From Rhododendron vialii (lineage: Eukaryota; Streptophyta; Magnoliopsida; Ericales; Ericaceae), in assembly GCF_030253575.1 (NCBI RefSeq), contig NC_080560.1, positions 32,229,501-32,293,500 on the forward strand: a DNA stretch of 64,000 bases, in the 5' to 3' direction. A program made the translations under genes and the position numbers. Under the pieces are notes generated by a model. That model made no database searches. It was not told where the DNA came from and saw only the letters and a list, made by a program, of their open reading frames with translations. Shown here one piece after another: positions 1 through 11,621 of the stretch; the first letter of the stretch is position 1; every line of letters begins with the position of its first letter.

Positions 1-1072
1 ATAAAGCAGTAGAAACCTCAAACTACAAGGCACTCCTACGTCGCCCTAAAGATACAACAAAGAGGGACCCAAAATGAACCTAGCTCAATTAGAAGCACTC
101 TCTTCGACTCTTTCTTTTTCTTTTCTTAGTTGAATGAAAAAAGATCCACCATAGCTGAATATGACCAATCATCGTTTTTTGGAAACCACCAACATTAAGG
201 AACTCAATCCTCAGCTTATGATGCACATATGGGTTTCCAATTGAGAAACTATAAAAATTATGATCTTGAATTACGAAAGGATTCGCGGAAGGAGAAGAAA
301 AAGAAGGAATAAACAACTTCCATTTATGGAGAATGTACTATACACTCTATTTGCCTTCAGAAACCCCTCCAAACATGGCCTTTTGAGGTTTATTTTATGA
401 ATGCAACCCTAGCATAGACCTAGCAGCCACTCCACGATTTTCGTCCAGTACGGTCATATGATTTTTTTTATCCACGAGATAGAAAACTCAAGCCAGCATC
501 TACTAAGTGAAATTTTTTTTAATTCATATTTTTTCTGCAGTCTCTAAAATGGTTCCTAACTTGAATTTACCTGGTTTATTTACTATATGGTCTCTGAACT
601 AATAAACCAAAAGTCTAGATTAATTCAAACTCAAATAACACACCGAACATCTAGACTGAACCCGCATTTTACTTTTACATTTTTTTTTTGTGGCAATGCA
701 AGGTGTCCCTGCGCACACCTCAAACTAATCCTTCCAGCCCCTCCCACTGCTATTTCACACGGTTATGCATGGGGTGAGGTGTCCCCAATAGTTGCTAGTA
801 AGGAGAATTGAACCTAAAAACTTAGGATGAAGCACAAACCTATGTGGCTGTGTTCCAAGCCAAGACCACTTATCCATTCTTTTACTGAGTGAAATAGGAG
901 GAAAAAAAATTCATCCAAAAATCGTAAATGTATAGATATTTGTGGTTATTTTCGTCAACAACTCTTACTACACGGATAGTAATGCCAGTTCGATTACGAA
1001 ACAGAAAGACATGCAAATCAAACCCTCCTCAAACAAGTTTCACAAACACAAGTGGGTATCAGTGCATCAATT

Positions 1073-1108
<36 letters not shown>

Positions 1109-1110
1109 AC
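1..1110 (-). other. Presumed first intron of the RRM gene; no other gene seen
   Basis: This stretch follows the splice donor of the RRM exon on the minus strand. It contains only short open frames without recognisable domains. A (GA)15 microsatellite at 1077-1106 begins three bases after the donor when read on the gene strand. That it is an intron is inferred, because the next exon is outside the window. Confidence 0.4.
1077..1106. repeat. (AG)15 microsatellite
   Basis: Uninterrupted AG dinucleotides, 30 bp. On the minus strand this is a CT tract right behind the 5' splice site of the RRM gene exon. Confidence 0.95.
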
Positions 1111-1225
1111 CGCTGACGAAGAGCTTTGGAGTGGCGAGGGTTGAATTTTGACGAATCGAAGTGAATTGCGATTGAAGAATGGATGAAGGCGTGAAGATGC
1201 GGCGGAAAGCAGAAGCAAATGCCAT
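1111..1225 (-). CDS. First exon of a mitochondrial-type RRM RNA-binding protein (partial)
   Basis: The exon starts at ATG 1225 and runs 115 nt to a GT donor at 1110-1109, coding 38 residues plus one base. The N-terminus is rich in Ala, Arg, Ser and Phe with almost no acidic residues, as expected for an organelle (probably mitochondrial) targeting peptide, and the exon ends in ATPKLFVSG, which is the first beta strand (RNP2) of an RRM domain as found in plant glycine-rich/organelle RRM proteins. No further RRM sequence is visible in 1-1108, so the first intron is over 1.1 kb and the remaining exons lie beyond the left edge. The role (RNA binding or editing in organelles) is inferred from family knowledge. 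The exon call rests on frame, targeting-peptide composition and the RRM start; whether the gene is intact cannot be judged here. Confidence 0.66.
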
Positions 1226-1534
1226 GGAATCACGTCACCTGCCACAACCACCACGACATACAGTAAATGTTTGGACTTATTGCAGGGGTTTTAGAGGGTT
1301 TACGTTTACCTAATCGGTCGTATTATCCTTTTTTTAAAGTCAATTTGGGGTAAAACTGTAAATCTAATCTAAATCAATCCAAACCGAATGGTTGTGTTAG
1401 GTTTTTCAGCAGTGTGGTTTGGTTTCGATTTAAAAAATTTTTGAAACCGCGTTAAATGGTTTGGTCACGTTAATGGTTTCGGTTCCAAATCGATTTGATC
1501 CATATATAGATATAATATATATACACACACACAC

Positions 1535-1855
1535 AGTCGGGTTCCAGTGAGGGATTCCGCATTTTTTTAAAATGCGAGACTCCCCTTCCCGGTTGAATTT
1601 CGATGATCCGAGCCGCTCAAAGTGATCAGAACGTGATTTTAAGGGTCCTCGCAAGAAATCAACAAAAAAAATGACCGGGAAGGGCTTCATCCGAGCAGTT
1701 TTCATTGAACGGTTCAAAAAAAACTGCTTGGATGAAGCCCTTCCCGGTCATTTTTTTGGCTGATTTCTCGCGGGGACCCTTAAAATCACGTTCTGCACAC
1801 ATTGAACGGTTCGGATTTTCAAAATTTGATCGGAAAATGAAAGTCCCGCATTTAA
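1535..1855 (+). mobile_element. Foldback MITE, copy D of the microsatellite-associated family
   Basis: A long imperfect palindrome: the arm carrying CCGAGCCGCTCAAAGTGATC, then the block AAAATGACCGGGAAGGGCTT, is followed after a short loop by the inverted blocks. It is nearly identical to the reverse complement of the copy at 51681-52024. It begins directly beside a TA/CA microsatellite (about 1505-1534). The distal right terminus is missing or degenerate. It codes for nothing; the open frame across it is a by-product. Confidence 0.8.
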
Positions 1856-2169
1856 CTCATTTAATTTAGATACACCAAGTATACATAAAAGTTATATTCA
1901 ACTAATTTCTTAAATTAATAATTTATTCAATCCACTGTTTTATTCATTATTCATTTACTACCAAAATTATTTAGTATAAATTTCTATATATTACAACTCA
2001 TTCCTATAATCTCAAAAGCACGTAGTATATAGATATATAATGCTCCATTTAGTGAATATTGATTTTACGGCTCAATTAATTCCTAAATTTTTCTATAAAT
2101 AAAAACCAATCCTTAGTTTATCTTCGCAATTTTGAGTACTTTAAATACTTTAGGAAGATGATATCTTAA

Positions 2170-2360
2170 TTTCAAGTAAACCGTGATTCGAAACCGAAAT
2201 CGAACCGTAGTCTAATGGTTTGGATTTGATTGGTTTGGTTTGGTTCTATACTTTTTTTTTTGGGTTGGTTTGGTTCTCCAAATATATAATTCGTATATAG
2301 TGGTTTGGTTTTTAGTTTAACTATAAAATCGAACCAATCTGGTTCATGCTCACCCCTATA
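2170..2360. repeat. Probable hAT-type MITE remnant (GGTTTGGTTTGG-rich)
   Basis: The sequence is rich in TTTGGTTTGGTTC and ends in GAACCAATCTGGTTC followed by ATGCTCACCCC, a form common in plant hAT-like MITEs. Similar GGTTTGGTTTCG sequence occurs at 1415-1500, so the foldback copy at 1535-1855 may have inserted into this element. The left end and target-site duplication could not be fixed. Confidence 0.4.
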
Positions 2361-3160
2361 ATTTGGAATAAGGTTTGGGAGTATTTCTCTTAGGGTTTTT
2401 CTTATTATTAGTAGTTCTTAGTTTTTTTTTATTAAACTTTTTAATTTTTTTCTTTATTTAAATTCTCTTTGTGTGTTTTTTCGATTTCTCCCGTCGGGAC
2501 AAATCAATAATCTACCAAATTTTGGCGCAAAACTATTTTCGTAAAACCCGCCCTTTTGGTAAACCGCCAATAAAATCATTACCTTGTACCAAAAAAATCG
2601 GTTTTAAGCGGCTAATATACCGGTTCTGCTAATTTAAGGGAAATGATTTTGCCATTTCTTTTTTTTTGTTAACGGCACTCCCTTGCAAATGTATTTTTGG
2701 TACAAAAATACACTTGCAAGGAAATACTGTTAACAAAAGAAGGTATGACAAAATCAACAACCTAATTTAAAGCCCCACTTCATAGTCTTATTTTTTCTAG
2801 CCCTACATTATGGAAGCTCGATTTTAAAAATCTCGATCCGGGTTCTCTCTTACGTTCGCTTTTGCTGAAACTAGATTCATTCATCCGAAAACGTGTGTTT
2901 TTCTTAGATTTTGTTTGCCTTTCACAAGTAATCTCTTTTAGGAATACGTTGGACTTCTGGTTGTGACATGTGTACGCCCGCAGCAAATGCCTTCAGCCTT
3001 GTACGAGTTGAGCGGTTATTGAAAGACCATTAAGATTAGGGTTCATGAAATTAATTAATGTTGATCTATCTCTACAAACTAAACTTCCACAATGAATTCA
3101 TTCTAGTCATGAATAGCAAGTTTCGGTTTCTTTTTTCTTTTGCACTTATCACCACCACCC
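2361..3160. other. Intergenic, no gene seen
   Basis: AT-rich sequence upstream of the BAHD gene. It includes a half copy (about 2440-2560) of the repeat family described at 22430-22730 and 29440-29765, and a short inverted repeat around 2670-2730 (TTGCAAATGTATTTTTGGTA and its complement). Nothing coding was seen. Confidence 0.5.
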
Positions 3161-3163
3161 ATA

Positions 3164-3175
3164 CATATATATATT
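3164..3175 (+). promoter_or_regulatory. Candidate TATA box of the BAHD gene
   Basis: A TATATATAT run about 60 bp upstream of ATG 3232, which would place transcription start near 3200 and give a short leader. The call rests on position and composition only. Confidence 0.45.
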
Positions 3176-3231
3176 GGTGCTGTATTGCTTCCAGACAGCA
3201 GCCATCATCATCTTGAGGGAAAGATATAACC

Positions 3232-4566
3232 ATGACAGTGAAAGTCACAATCACCTCCACAGAAACTATCAAACCAGCTTCACCAACTCCCCACCACTTA
3301 AAAGCCCACAAGCTCTCCTTTCTTGATCAGCTCCATCCTACTATCTTCAGTCATGTTGGCCTTTACTATCTCCCAGATAACTCCCATAATTCCCAGCCGC
3401 CTAATGTCGCCGGTGTATTGAAGGAATCACTCTCAAAGGCCTTAACCCTCTTTTACCCCCTCGCCGGAAGAATCGACAGCGACCAGCATTCCATCGATTG
3501 TAACGACGAGGGGTTGTACTACTCGGAAGCCCTGGTGAATTGTCATCTGTTAGACTTCCTCAGGAAACCGGATCTCGACTTGCTAAATGATTTCTACCCT
3601 TGCCATCCGACTAAGCCCGAACCGTTTGCAAGAATTTACCCGGTTATGATTCAAGTCAATGTTTTCGAGTGCTCTGGGATTGCTATTGGTTTGTGTCTTT
3701 CGCATAAAGTCCTTGATGGAATCTCAACTAGTTCATTTCTAAGAGGTTGGGCTTCTTGTGCTCTCAAGTGCTTCAAGACTGTCTCTCCTTCTTTCAATGC
3801 AGCATCTTTGTTCCCGCCAAATAATCAACTTCCGATGGACTCCATCGCTTCATTGGGGAGATCCATGATCAAAATGGGAAATTCCGTTACGAGGAGATTC
3901 CTTTTCGATGCATCAGCATTGTCCGCTCTCAAGAGCAAAGGCGATATGGGTACGGGTATCCGGTCCCCGTCTCGGGTCGAAGCTGTGACCGCCTTCATTT
4001 GGAAATGTGCCATGTCTGTTTCTGAAGCAAAATCAGGTATCCGAAAACCATCTATTCTGTCCCATGCAGTGGATTTGCGAAGAAGAATGGTGCCACCTCT
4101 GGAAGAATACTCAATGGGGAATCTCCTTTGGATTCCAAGTACACACTGCAGGATTGAAGATGAGATGGAGCTGAATTCCCTGATTGGTAAGCTCAGAGAA
4201 ACAATCACGGAAATCGATGCCGATTTCGTTAGAAAACTGCGGAATGGGGGTGGGTTGTCCATGATTTCCAAGAATGTGGAAGAGATGGCTGAGTTGTGCT
4301 CCAAGGGTCCGGTGGATTATTACGGGTTCACGAGTTGGTCCAGATTTGGAATATATGAGACTGATTTCGGGTGGGGAAAACCCGTTTGGGTTAGTAGTCA
4401 CAAGATAACAGGATCAATGTTCATGAATTTGGTCCATATGTTGGAAACAGGAGAAGGGGATGGGATGGAAGCATGGATAACATTGGATGAACCTGAGATG
4501 GCCCTGCTACTAGATCATCAGGAGTTCCTTGCGTTTGTATCTGTGGATCCAACTCCATCAAACTGA
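3232..4566 (+). CDS. BAHD acyltransferase (vinorine synthase-like clade)
   Basis: This intronless frame codes 444 residues, the usual BAHD length. Such cytosolic enzymes move an acyl group from acyl-CoA to an alcohol or amine of a specialised metabolite. The catalytic HXXXD motif is HKVLD at residues 158-162, and the structural DFGWG motif is at 378-382, both intact and at the expected spacing. The N-terminal LDQL and LYYLP block and the FYPLAGR block (about residues 74-80) match BAHD proteins of the vinorine synthase/stemmadenine acetyltransferase type. No stop or frameshift is seen, and many third positions are G or C compared with the AT-rich flanks, so the gene looks functional. The ATG follows a TATA-like run by about 60 bp. 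The acyl donor and acceptor cannot be read from sequence. No other pathway gene is adjacent. Confidence 0.95.
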   Translation: MTVKVTITSTETIKPASPTPHHLKAHKLSFLDQLHPTIFSHVGLYYLPDNSHNSQPPNVAGVLKESLSKALTLFYPLAGRIDSDQHSIDCNDEGLYYSEALVNCHLLDFLRKPDLDLLNDFYPCHPTKPEPFARIYPVMIQVNVFECSGIAIGLCLSHKVLDGISTSSFLRGWASCALKCFKTVSPSFNAASLFPPNNQLPMDSIASLGRSMIKMGNSVTRRFLFDASALSALKSKGDMGTGIRSPSRVEAVTAFIWKCAMSVSEAKSGIRKPSILSHAVDLRRRMVPPLEEYSMGNLLWIPSTHCRIEDEMELNSLIGKLRETITEIDADFVRKLRNGGGLSMISKNVEEMAELCSKGPVDYYGFTSWSRFGIYETDFGWGKPVWVSSHKITGSMFMNLVHMLETGEGDGMEAWITLDEPEMALLLDHQEFLAFVSVDPTPSN

Positions 4567-6105
4567 GCATTCTTATTTTCAATTATTTGCATCAATGACT
4601 TTGGGGTTGATATGTATTGGTTTGACATTGTTTCAGTAATGGAGTTGTTGATATGGTTTCTAACTTACCTTCTTTGTGAAAAAAATAAGAAAATGCTATT
4701 GACATAGTTCCTTTTTTCCTTTTCTGTCTTGGTTATGGTTGATTTTTCATTTCATTTCCTTTCCGCCATTGATATATAACGGGGATTTTGGGGCAGTGCG
4801 AGGACAGACACATATCCACCCCTACACCTTCCCTGAATTTTTTTTGAATCATCGAGTCCTAGGCATAAAAGGAGAAAACAATAGCAAGAATATCTTCTTG
4901 CTTACATCACACCTAACTTTTCATCAATAATACTACACACTTACGACAACATACTTTTATCACCACTCAGGAAGGTTCCCAAGAAGTAATACATATAATT
5001 GGACTTACTATTCCACCTGTGATACATAATTGGACTTACTATTCCACCTGCTACACATAATTGGTTGAAGGGTATATTGACCATTAAAGATATGCATCCC
5101 TACCTGATCCCCCAAAAATCCCCGCATCCCTAGCCAATTGAGGCAGGGATTGGAGCGGATAGGGTCAGATCGGCCGAAATGACCATCCCTATGCTAACAA
5201 GTGATGACATATCGGTATCGTTCAACTCTCCCAGGCACCGATGATGTTGCCACTATTGGAGCCATTTTTTCCAGAATCAAGCAACAACATGATTATATTA
5301 GAGGTTGATAATAAAGGAAGAACTTGACTAGGCTTGGTGATTGTACAACTGGGCAACACTTTCCCAACAATTATATAACAAACAATGAATCACTAATCCT
5401 TGGGGTGCCACCACAATTCTCTTTGTAGCCCTGTGCATGCCTCAAAGTTCCAAGAGCAACCATACAACCACCACCAACCTCAAAATCAAAGGGAAAATGA
5501 CGGCTAAAATCAAACTACAAGATAAGGAAACCCCTGCCCTTGAATCAAGCTAGAGGTATCAAACGGACTAGGCTAACAAAGGCACGACACAACACGATTA
5601 AGTAAGCCGGTTTGGCCTGAAACACAGCTAAATGGGCCCGCCCGGCCCGACCCATTTGACACCTTTGAATCAAGCCATGTCAAATTGTCAATTAACTAGC
5701 AAAAAACAATAAGCATGGGTATGTACAACAAAATCTAATAGCTTCCTGCGAGGCATATGTGCTCTTTAAAAGATCCTTCTTTTGTCCATCTGAAAACATC
5801 TATATACACGACCGGTACCAGGCCAAAATGTAGAAATGAAAACAGCCTCCGCATGCATAATAAAAGGTCAGCATGCATTGCCGATTGTGACATATTTACC
5901 GTCTCTCTCCCCACTTTTCAGTTTGTACATGAACAGAAACAATCAAACAAATCTTCAATCAGTTTGCCAGCTACTGTGACCACAAAAAATAGCCGCAATC
6001 TTACATGAAGAAAAAAAAAAAAAATCCTAATCCCTGCATCTGTGACTAAATCATTTGGCATGATTAAAAAAAAAAGACTAAATCATTTGGAAACGGAGCT
6101 TGTAA
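4567..6105. other. Intergenic between BAHD gene and the PHD/GNAT gene
   Basis: The region should hold the 3' UTRs of two converging genes. There is a direct repeat of ATAATTGGACTTACTATTCC at about 4996 and 5028. I see no domain-bearing frame. The stretch 5545-5660 (with GGGCCCGCCCGGCCCGACCC) looks like repeat-derived sequence but I could not classify it. Confidence 0.5.
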
Positions 6106-9100
6106 CTAATCTACTAATTGCTGCTGCACTGCCTTCTCCAACATCGATGTCCCTTTAAAACTCGTCAGCTGGAGGTGCTTCGTATACTTCAACAACTGCC
6201 AAGTAAAAAAAATTATGATGCACAAGCGGCCAACATTGATTAATAGATCCACATAAAAGTATCAAAGTTGATACTCGATCAAGCCCAAAAGTAGCCCTTT
6301 CGTCAACACCTTCTTCCAGTAAAGAAGTGGAACTTTTCAGAAAGAAATCTAAATGAAAACTAACTTATAATTTGACTGTAATCAGCTGTGAGGTGAAGCA
6401 TTTGTTCTCTAACCACTAGTTAGAGCTCAACAAAATCGTTTCACTTATTTAAAAGTTCTGCCATCCGATTTAGTTACACTAACCAATATACCTGAAATCC
6501 GTCACATCTGGATTCCCGAAACAGTATAAAATCTAAAACCAGATTTCTACAACTACTGATGAAGTCAACGACTCAACAGCCACCCACATTTGGCTTCTTT
6601 AAAGAGTTTTGGAAGTCTCTTTGGGAGTAACTCCTCTTAGGCAATAGCTTGAGGTTCTCATAGCACGAGAAATAATATAGGCCAGACTATGTCTACAATC
6701 CCTAGACAAACACATACCACAAACAAAGTGGGATTTAACCATTTGTTCATACTGCATACTACCAAGGGACTATACATTGGGTTCAATTCATTATTGCCAC
6801 TTCATCGCACTTTCAAGTATTCAATTCTAACTTTGTCATTTATTGTTTTGGCATAAATCAATTTATGATCCACTTTTCAGCCGCACTAGGCATGTGGAAC
6901 TGTAGAGTCGGTCATTACTCCAGAAAGCACAATTATGCCAAAAGGTTGTAAAAATGTGGAAAACGACAATTTCAAACAGCTTCAAGAGGGAAAGATAATA
7001 TTCGTACGTAACAAGATGTGATTCATCAATAACATTGATTACTTTTCTACATCATCTGTAACCAAAAACTTTGTCCAGCTTCTAGCCCAATATAAAATAG
7101 CAATGAAAGGTTCAAACTCTAAATTTCTAATCAATTCATTGCTGAAAATAATGAAAGTGCAATGCCCAGTGCAGCTCAGGAATTATTTAACTGATGCTTG
7201 CATGAGTTCGAGATAAGAGCCTGTAGGACATTAACTTCAGACATAATATTGTATAAGCTTCACTTACCCGGTCATCACTCATCTTTCTGAAGCCTAACTT
7301 TTTCGTCCAGATAGATTCAGCTTCTTCAGCTGCAGGGAGCACTAGGTTTTCAACATTCAGAGAATGCAATAGCCCCTCGATACAAGAAAACAGTGCTTGG
7401 AAATATCCCTACAGACGAAGACAAAACCAATTCTGTTAGGCTTGCGGAATATGCTATAACTGTATAACAACAGTGAGGGGGAAAAACAAGGAATAACTCA
7501 AGCTGCATTGACACAAAAAGAAAGAGGGGAAAAAAAAAAGAATAGAGAGGACGCTATGTAACAGAAACCAACACCTAGACAAGAGGACTTGTCTGGTCAG
7601 GCATTAAACAGACTTACTTTTCCTTGATTTTCTCTACTCGTAGCCACCAGAGGAAGCTCAGCAACCTCTCGTCCGAAAATCCTCAGAAGACCAGCTGATA
7701 CAACAACTGACCTGCAAATTCAATTTACGCGCTTAACAGTCCAACAGAAATAGTATGCGAACAAACTACAACAGTCAGAGTAAAATAATAGATGTCAACT
7801 AATATTGACGAAAGACTGCCTTTTTAAGGGGAGCAGCTTACTTCACAATTAATACGACACAATACATTCCACCGAATTCTTGCCCAGAAATATTTCTCCT
7901 GCATGAAGTACAAGATATAGCGTTTCAATATACAGCATTCCAATCTGCTTAGTTGATAGACCAATGAAACACATATCAAGACACGTGGAACAACATAGGA
8001 GCAACGTGCAGCAAAAACTCGCATTAACATCAACAGAAAAGGCTTTCCCTTTCTCTCCAGTTAGCTCAGCTCAACAGAAAAGAATTGAAGTACTGAATGA
8101 AGCTCTCAACCTTAACCAAGAGCAAAAGTGATTAGGGATACGCCCTCTTCCCAACTAACTTTTTACAAACACACGTAAGCGAAGTCTTTCGAGGTGAACA
8201 TGCAATGAAGTCTAGCTCAAATGAATCCACCAAATAATGATGTCATCGCACATTTGAATCCATGCATGACTAGTTCACCGAACGTAAACATAATACTCCT
8301 TAGATTACGTAATTAGCAAATTGAAATGAGTTCCCTGATCTGGGTTAGTTACCTTATTCTTCATAACATATAAATACTTCTGGCAAAACCACATCCTTAT
8401 AGATGTCACAAGATTAAAAACTACAACAGCAAATGATGCATTTGCACTGACCAATTCCCAATGTAACCATTGTTAATTTGGCCTACCTTGCTCCCAACGT
8501 AATCTTATGATTAGTTTTGAAAGCACATCAAACACACCATGCGAGTTCAACAATAACAGATGCTTAAAAATACAAAAAGGTTATACTGATTTCATCAGCC
8601 CAACCCATTTCCCGCCTTAAAAGTGTAGTCCATATGACTACTGTATACTTGTGAATTGATGGAATTAATCACCAGATGTTGTTGGCATCAGGCGCCTTGT
8701 TTGCTAGATGGAGACACTTGGCTTCCCACATTCACTACGTGATATGAATGCTGATAGTTACTGAATAAAGCATATAGTTCACTTTCATAAAAGAAGTTCA
8801 TTTGACAGAGGACTTCAGTTTGATTTATCATGGCCCCAGTCTTTTCAGATATACCAATGAGAAGAAAGCAGTACACCTATGCCTTACCCATAGACCATGA
8901 CGGGTATAAGATCACGACCAGATCTTGCCACAATAGGGTCAAAACATTCCTGCCAAAGATGGGACATACACTTGGGATTAGCCAATAATAAAGCAAAATA
9001 TTAAAATCTTCATATACTGCCCTCAGAGTTACAACACGCAGCAAAAGACAGACAGACAAAAAGTAAAAGAAAAAGGTCTGACACATAATAGCCGGACTAT

Positions 9101-11563
9101 CCAAGGACAAAGCTGGTCATTTCCTCTAGCATGTCATAATACATCTAGTTCACACCTCCTATCAAGTATTATATCAAATTTTGTGATCATCTTCTAGAGT
9201 GAAAATGAACATTGCAAATAAAATCAGCAAAATATAAACAGCAGTAAGAAAGAACCAACTACATTATATCCATGGTAAAGACCACCCAACGGACCCCTGC
9301 CCCAACTATTTGGAGTCAGATAGATGAATTTGCTTCAGCATTCTACTCTATTAAACGCTCATGAAGCAGTTAAAATCAAGTGGTGCCATGGTTTTCCTCA
9401 TCAGTTAACCCACATTAGATTTGCTACCATGAGGAAGAGGAGTGATCACCCCAAGGATTGCCCATTTGACCACGAAGGATATCTATCTGTGTAACTGTTA
9501 ACTGTACAACGCTATTATCTTTTCGAACTTATCAACCAGATGATACCATTAGGATCTTATCTTTTTTTTGTAGTTATCATTTGGAAGAATCTATCTAAAG
9601 GACTCTACAGATTATCTTTTAATTTAGTTTTATGACATTGAATTGATTTCTTTTCATAATGGTGTGGATGCCTATACAATCCCTATATGTGGATTTCTAG
9701 GGTTCCTGAAGTGTAGATTCCTATGGTTCCATCATTTTATTCGTTCATCCTGCATCAGTGTTCCTCTCCTTCAGTATTTTCCTCAAAACATACCGTGCCA
9801 CATCCTAAAAGGTATAGACTATAGTAATTGGTTTAGTTGCAGCTGATCAAACCATCCTACTTTGTTCTACTTGACTTTTTTATACATCATCACAAATTGG
9901 TGTTACTGTCAGATTTCATTATCTCATGGATATGTTCTTGCGTCTGATTTTCCCCTCATCTTACTACACAACTATCCCAATATCCCAACACCATGCCAGA
10001 ATCGTAATAATAGGTTTGCAACCAAAAAAAAAAAAACACATAACAAAACTCGAAGCCTTTAAATTAGCGGATTGAGCAGCAACACGGCTCAGAGAAGAAC
10101 AAGGTTCAGCTTCAGTTACCGCGCCAATTGAAATTTCTCCTCTCATGAAAAAGGTATACAGATCCTAATCTGAGATGATGTCAGTTAAGAATAAGAAAGA
10201 GCATCTTAGATCCACAATCTTGCCTACTAAAAGCAAAGCTTGAATATGCAATGCCACCAATAAACTAAACAGTGTATCACAGACGGGGGGATAGCGACAG
10301 ATGAGAGTTTCCACAAGCAAAAAGCAGGGAAAGTGAAGAATGGAAATACTTCTAACTTATCAATCCTCAGAGCGAAAATGAATATGAAGTATCCAAGTGT
10401 TTTAAAATCACTAAATTCAGCTTTACTCATTTTAAATTGGCATGGTTCCTGTACATCATTCTGGACAAAACAAGTGAAACAACTTGAATAAAGTGAAATA
10501 GGAAATAGAGATAAAGCATGCATAAATGTGTTGGACACAAAAAAGAAAACTTATGTAGACAAGCAACAAAAAATGAAAACAGAAGAGATAAGATCATAAA
10601 TTAGCCACACATTTACAAATTTCACATGACCACTTACATCTCATAATTTGGCAAAACAGCGTATAAGGCTGTAATAAAGCTAAGACTTACTCGAAATATT
10701 GCAGCAGCCCTAGACAATAGCGGCAGATGTTCTGGATATCGACTTTTCCCGCTCAAAATCCTCCATTGAACATCATTTGCAGATACATCAGCAAATCCTT
10801 TCTCTACATGCTTCCGGTTCATTGCATTCGAAACTGAAGCCGGAATCATCTCTGCTCCAACTAAAACCAAATTCTGTAGAGCTACATGGATGTTATTGCA
10901 GTCATTACAACAAAACCACTTGTCCTTGGGGAGTTCCTGCAAACAGAGACCTATACTGAGTACTCCATAGGTACATAAGCAAAAGCATTACAACAATTAC
11001 AAAACTCACTTTTAAATCACATAACCCGCTGTCCCGTAAACAACAAACATGGTACTCCTTTTCACACTAAAACAAGATTAAACATTCACATTAATCAATA
11101 AAGAAAACACCCATGGGTATGAAAACACAAGAAGAAATGGAAGTGCCCCTACTTGGTCACAGAGCATAACCGTTCTTTCATCAAATTTCGCAACGCTAAA
11201 ATCATGAGCCCTGTAAACAGAAAGAACGCTATCAGCCTTAAAATCGTGAATACATAATGACGAGAAACCAATATGTTAAACTTAAAAGACTTAACATAAT
11301 TAGAAGTTAATCCATAGCTTCTGCATTTCCTCCCAAAGTTTTCCCATCTATCTCCATCTGTGCCCTTCCAAAACAGTGATGCTAAACTACTAGCACTCTT
11401 AAGTAGTCATAGACGTCCCAAAAGAACCAATTTTCGCCTCACTGTTTCAATTCATGTTCATTGTCGCCACAATAACAACATAATTCAAGAATTAAAGCCT
11501 AATGGCAGTTTGTGACCTCAACTGAAGAAACCCCGGGGTAACGCAAAACGTGGATAAAAATAC

Positions 11564-11621
<58 letters not shown>

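Noticed and set aside
3825-4401. Minus-strand open frames within the BAHD gene
   Set aside because: Antisense shadows of a strong plus-strand gene with catalytic motifs intact.
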